NCBI GenBank assembly: GCA_002391385.1
Contig: DGEY01000024.1
Coordinates: 1 to 15,346 of the forward strand
Source of the DNA: Firmicutes bacterium UBA3914
GTDB lineage: Bacteria; Bacillota; Limnochordia; Darwinibacteriales; Darwinibacteriaceae
Reading direction: 5' to 3'
Length of the DNA: 15,346 bases
In this document: piece after piece, positions 13,665 through 15,346 of the stretch
Numbering within the stretch: the first letter of the stretch is position 1
Layout: each line of letters opens with the position of its first letter
Notes under the pieces: model-generated
The model's input: only the letters and a program-made list of their open reading frames with translations
Told to the model about the DNA's origin: nothing
Database searches by the model: none
Translations under genes and position numbers: made by a program

Positions 13665-14912
13665 ATGTTCGCAGAAGTGCTGGATTTGGTCGTGCAGAGC
13701 GCTGAGAGTTCTTTCGTGCAGGTTACCGCCTTTGTGGGCGCAGTCCTGCTCCTCTTTGGCTATGTGGATTACCTGCTTTCCGGGCGCCTGATCAAAATGA
13801 TCGAGCGGTCCAAAAAGTTCCAGCCCATCATCGGGGCGCTTCTGGGGCTGACCCCGGGCTGCGGAGGAGCCATTTTCCTCATGCCCCTCTTTCCCAGAAG
13901 GATCGTGAGCTTCGGTACAGTAGTTGCCGCGCTGATTGCCACCATGGGCGATTCGGCCTTCGTCTTCCTAACGGTTATGCCCAAGCAGTTCGTGCAGGTT
14001 TCCGCCATCACCTTTGTTCTGGCGATCATCGTTGGGTATATCGTGGACCTCTTCCCCCTGGGCGAGCGCCTCGTGGCAAAATTCGAAGCAGACCAGGAGC
14101 GCCGGAGGCTGGAGCGGGAAGCCCATGCGGCCATGGACCATGTTTTCGAGACGGAAACGGGTATCGCTCCTGAAGAGTGGAAGCACATCGGCCACGCCGA
14201 GGGCGATGAGATTGACCTCATCCTCCACCATGGGGTGAAAGGTCACCAGCCCACGGATACGCTGGGCTACAAACTGACGCACAACGCCTATATCATCTAC
14301 TGGATCGTGATCGCCGTCGGCTTGGTTTTGGGCGTTTTAGATATCCTGCAGATGGACATCAATGCCCTGTTTGTCCCCAACTTGGGGCTGGTGCTCGGCC
14401 TATTGGGAACCGTCTTTTCCGTGATCATGATGGTGTTCAGCAAGAAGTTCTTCGTTGCTGACACCCACGAAGAGTCGGAAATGAAGCTGGCCAGCCTCAA
14501 GGAAACCCTGATCCACAACGCTCAGGAGACGGCCTTTGTGGGCACCTGGGTGTTTGCGGCCTATCTAGCCTATGAACTGTTTGTCCTCTTCCTCGGTTCC
14601 GGCAGCCATGCCGCGGGTGAAAGCATTATCGCCGGGTTCCTGTCCCAGACTGGCCTTTTGGCGGTTCTGGTGGGAGTACTCATCGGGATTATCCCCGGCT
14701 GCGGCCCGCAGATCATCTTCGTCACCCTTTTTACCAAAGGCTTGGTGCCCTTTGCCGCCGTTTTGGCCAACGCCATTTCCCAAGATGGCGATGCCCTGTT
14801 CCCCCTGATTGCCATCGACAGGCGGTCAGCCTTCTGGGCAACATTGATCACCACTATTCCTGCTCTGGTGATAGGCCTTGTGGCCTACTGGATCGAGATC
14901 AGTTTTTTCTAA
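13665..14912 (+). CDS. Putative 10-TM heavy-metal exporter (ArsP_2/DUF2899-like)
   Basis: This is a 415-residue integral membrane protein with about ten helices in two halves. Each half carries a matching core: LTPGCGGAIFLMPLFP (62-77) with ATMGDSAFVF, and IIPGCGPQIIFVTLFT (342-357) with ISQDGDALFP. This marks an internal duplication with the PGCG motif conserved in both copies. Family members are annotated as putative arsenic, heavy-metal or manganese exporters; the substrate is unproven. The cytoplasmic linker (about 135-207) is rich in His (154, 159, 174, 177, 188, 189, 194, 206) and acidic residues. The ATG at 13665 is preferred over a GTG at 13656, which lies within the AGAGGTGA ribosome binding site. 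It has its own promoter, and a hairpin follows. Confidence 0.82.
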   Translation: MFAEVLDLVVQSAESSFVQVTAFVGAVLLLFGYVDYLLSGRLIKMIERSKKFQPIIGALLGLTPGCGGAIFLMPLFPRRIVSFGTVVAALIATMGDSAFVFLTVMPKQFVQVSAITFVLAIIVGYIVDLFPLGERLVAKFEADQERRRLEREAHAAMDHVFETETGIAPEEWKHIGHAEGDEIDLILHHGVKGHQPTDTLGYKLTHNAYIIYWIVIAVGLVLGVLDILQMDINALFVPNLGLVLGLLGTVFSVIMMVFSKKFFVADTHEESEMKLASLKETLIHNAQETAFVGTWVFAAYLAYELFVLFLGSGSHAAGESIIAGFLSQTGLLAVLVGVLIGIIPGCGPQIIFVTLFTKGLVPFAAVLANAISQDGDALFPLIAIDRRSAFWATLITTIPALVIGLVAYWIEISFF

Positions 14913-14938
14913 TATGAAACGACCTCTCTAAACAAGGC

Positions 14939-14970
14939 AAGCGGGCGCCAGGCCCGCTTCAGTGTCTTTT
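14939..14970. terminator. Putative bidirectional terminator hairpin
   Basis: An 8-bp perfect stem, AAGCGGGC/GCCCGCTT (14939-14946, 14952-14959), has a 5-base loop and lies 27 bases after the exporter stop and before the minus-strand zinc-ribbon fragment. A T-rich run (GTCTTTT) follows 7 bases later on the plus strand. The tail in the other direction is weaker. Confidence 0.6.
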
Positions 14971-14998
14971 CTCCGCATAGAGCACCGCCAACAGCAGC

Positions 14999-15241
14999 TC
15001 ACCTGTCGCGGTAAAACAGGCTGCCGCACCGCGTACACTGCCAGATACGCATACCTGTGGCCGGGTCGTACTGCGGTGGTTCCACTGGAACGACGTCATG
15101 TTCCCTTTCGTCCGTACACAGCTCTCCATATTCATGTCCCTTGTCCGCCCCTGTAACCGCCTCCAGTTCACTCTCTGACAGCTCAGCCCCTGGAGAAGCC
15201 AGCAGAGTCAGCAGTCTTTCCGCCTGCTCTGCCGTCTTCTT
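14999..15241 (-). pseudogene. 5'-truncated zinc-ribbon protein gene fragment
   Basis: On the minus strand an open frame of 80 codons runs from about 15241 to a TGA at 14999-15001. The product begins KKTAEQAERLL, has an acidic helical middle (SESELEAVTGADKGHEYGE), and ends with WQCTRCGSLFYRDR, half of a zinc ribbon (CxxC plus aromatic); an extra Cys sits in GELCTDE. An in-frame TAG at 15242-15244 lies directly upstream. No ATG, GTG or TTG occurs before late in the frame, so the 5' end is missing. The break coincides with the start of a transposase reading frame on the other strand, so disruption by an insertion sequence is the likely cause. The identity of the intact gene is unknown. Confidence 0.55.
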
Positions 15242-15272
15242 CTACCGGAATATGATGGTTTAAAAGAACATC

Positions 15273-15346
15273 ATGTTCGTACGTATCGTCAAAGCGAAAG
15301 ACAAGAAATATGCTCAAGTCGTAGAGTCTTTCCGAAATGGGAAGCA
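15273..15346 (+). mobile_element. Partial insertion sequence: transposase N-terminus, IS1634-like
   Basis: An ATG at 15273 opens a frame that continues off the window end (24 full codons). The peptide MFVRIVKAKDKKYAQVVES, then FRNGK, closely resembles the N-terminus of IS1634-group (IS4-like DDE) transposases, as I remember them. A possible -10 (TATGAT, 15251-15256) lies upstream. The left end of the element and its terminal repeat cannot be fixed. It should fall between about 15190 and 15272, most simply near 15242 where the zinc-ribbon frame is lost. The A-rich codon use differs from the GC-rich neighbours. Confidence 0.6.

Noticed and set aside
1..15346. CRISPR array, prophage or defence system
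   Set aside because: No regularly spaced repeats were seen, and no integrase, Cas, toxin or restriction genes were recognised. The only mobile signal is the partial IS at the right edge.

Overview
The window looks like chromosomal DNA from a GC-rich Firmicute, probably of a clostridial or Limnochordia-type lineage; the exact taxon cannot be resolved by reading. The grounds are strong GGAGG-type ribosome binding sites with frequent TTG and GTG starts, TATAAT-type and TGn-extended -10 promoters, stem-plus-T-run terminators, a two-subunit iron-sulfur serine dehydratase, a type II MurB, a NatA/NatB exporter and an RseC-like protein. Most of the window is ordinary, tightly packed chromosome. Only the last ~350 bases look mobile.

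Region 1 (1-5009). A YibE/F membrane protein (plus strand) converges on a five-gene minus-strand operon. In transcription order the operon is an RseC/MucC-like redox membrane protein, the NatA-type ATPase, the NatB-type permease, a FliK-like protein with a hook-length-control C-terminal domain, and a small FlhB C-terminal-domain protein. The last gene runs 87 bp into the antisense of the YibE/F gene. No other flagellar gene is present, so the last two genes are an orphan pair of the ylqG/ylqH kind.

Region 2 (5047-9781). A single tRNA-Asp(GTC) has its own promoter and terminator. Beyond it, on the minus strand, lie sdaAB-sdaAA (L-serine dehydratase) with their own promoter. Upstream of these is a run of a secreted protein with an LPP20-like C-terminal domain, a PfkB-family sugar kinase, a tandem FMN-binding-domain protein and a 56-residue Cys-rich protein. 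This run ends at an intrinsic terminator just before sdaAB.

Region 3 (9889-14912). On the plus strand are an M23 lipoprotein peptidase and murB, both cell-wall genes. They converge, with a 4-bp overlap, on a GDT1/UPF0016-type cation transporter that carries an extra Cys-rich cytoplasmic tail. Then come a 69-residue protein of unknown function with its own terminator, a CutC-family protein, and a putative 10-TM heavy-metal exporter with an internal repeat and a His-rich loop. The transporter, CutC and exporter genes suggest a loose metal-handling neighbourhood.

Region 4 (14939-15346). After a hairpin, a minus-strand zinc-ribbon reading frame lacks its 5' end. It abuts the start of a plus-strand transposase resembling the IS1634 group, which runs off the window. 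The simplest reading is a gene broken by an insertion sequence.

No clearly new multi-gene system is evident. The best leads are the 56-residue Cys-rich protein, the GDT1 variant with a four-cysteine tail, the FliK/FlhB-fragment pair in an exporter operon, and the IS-broken zinc-ribbon gene.
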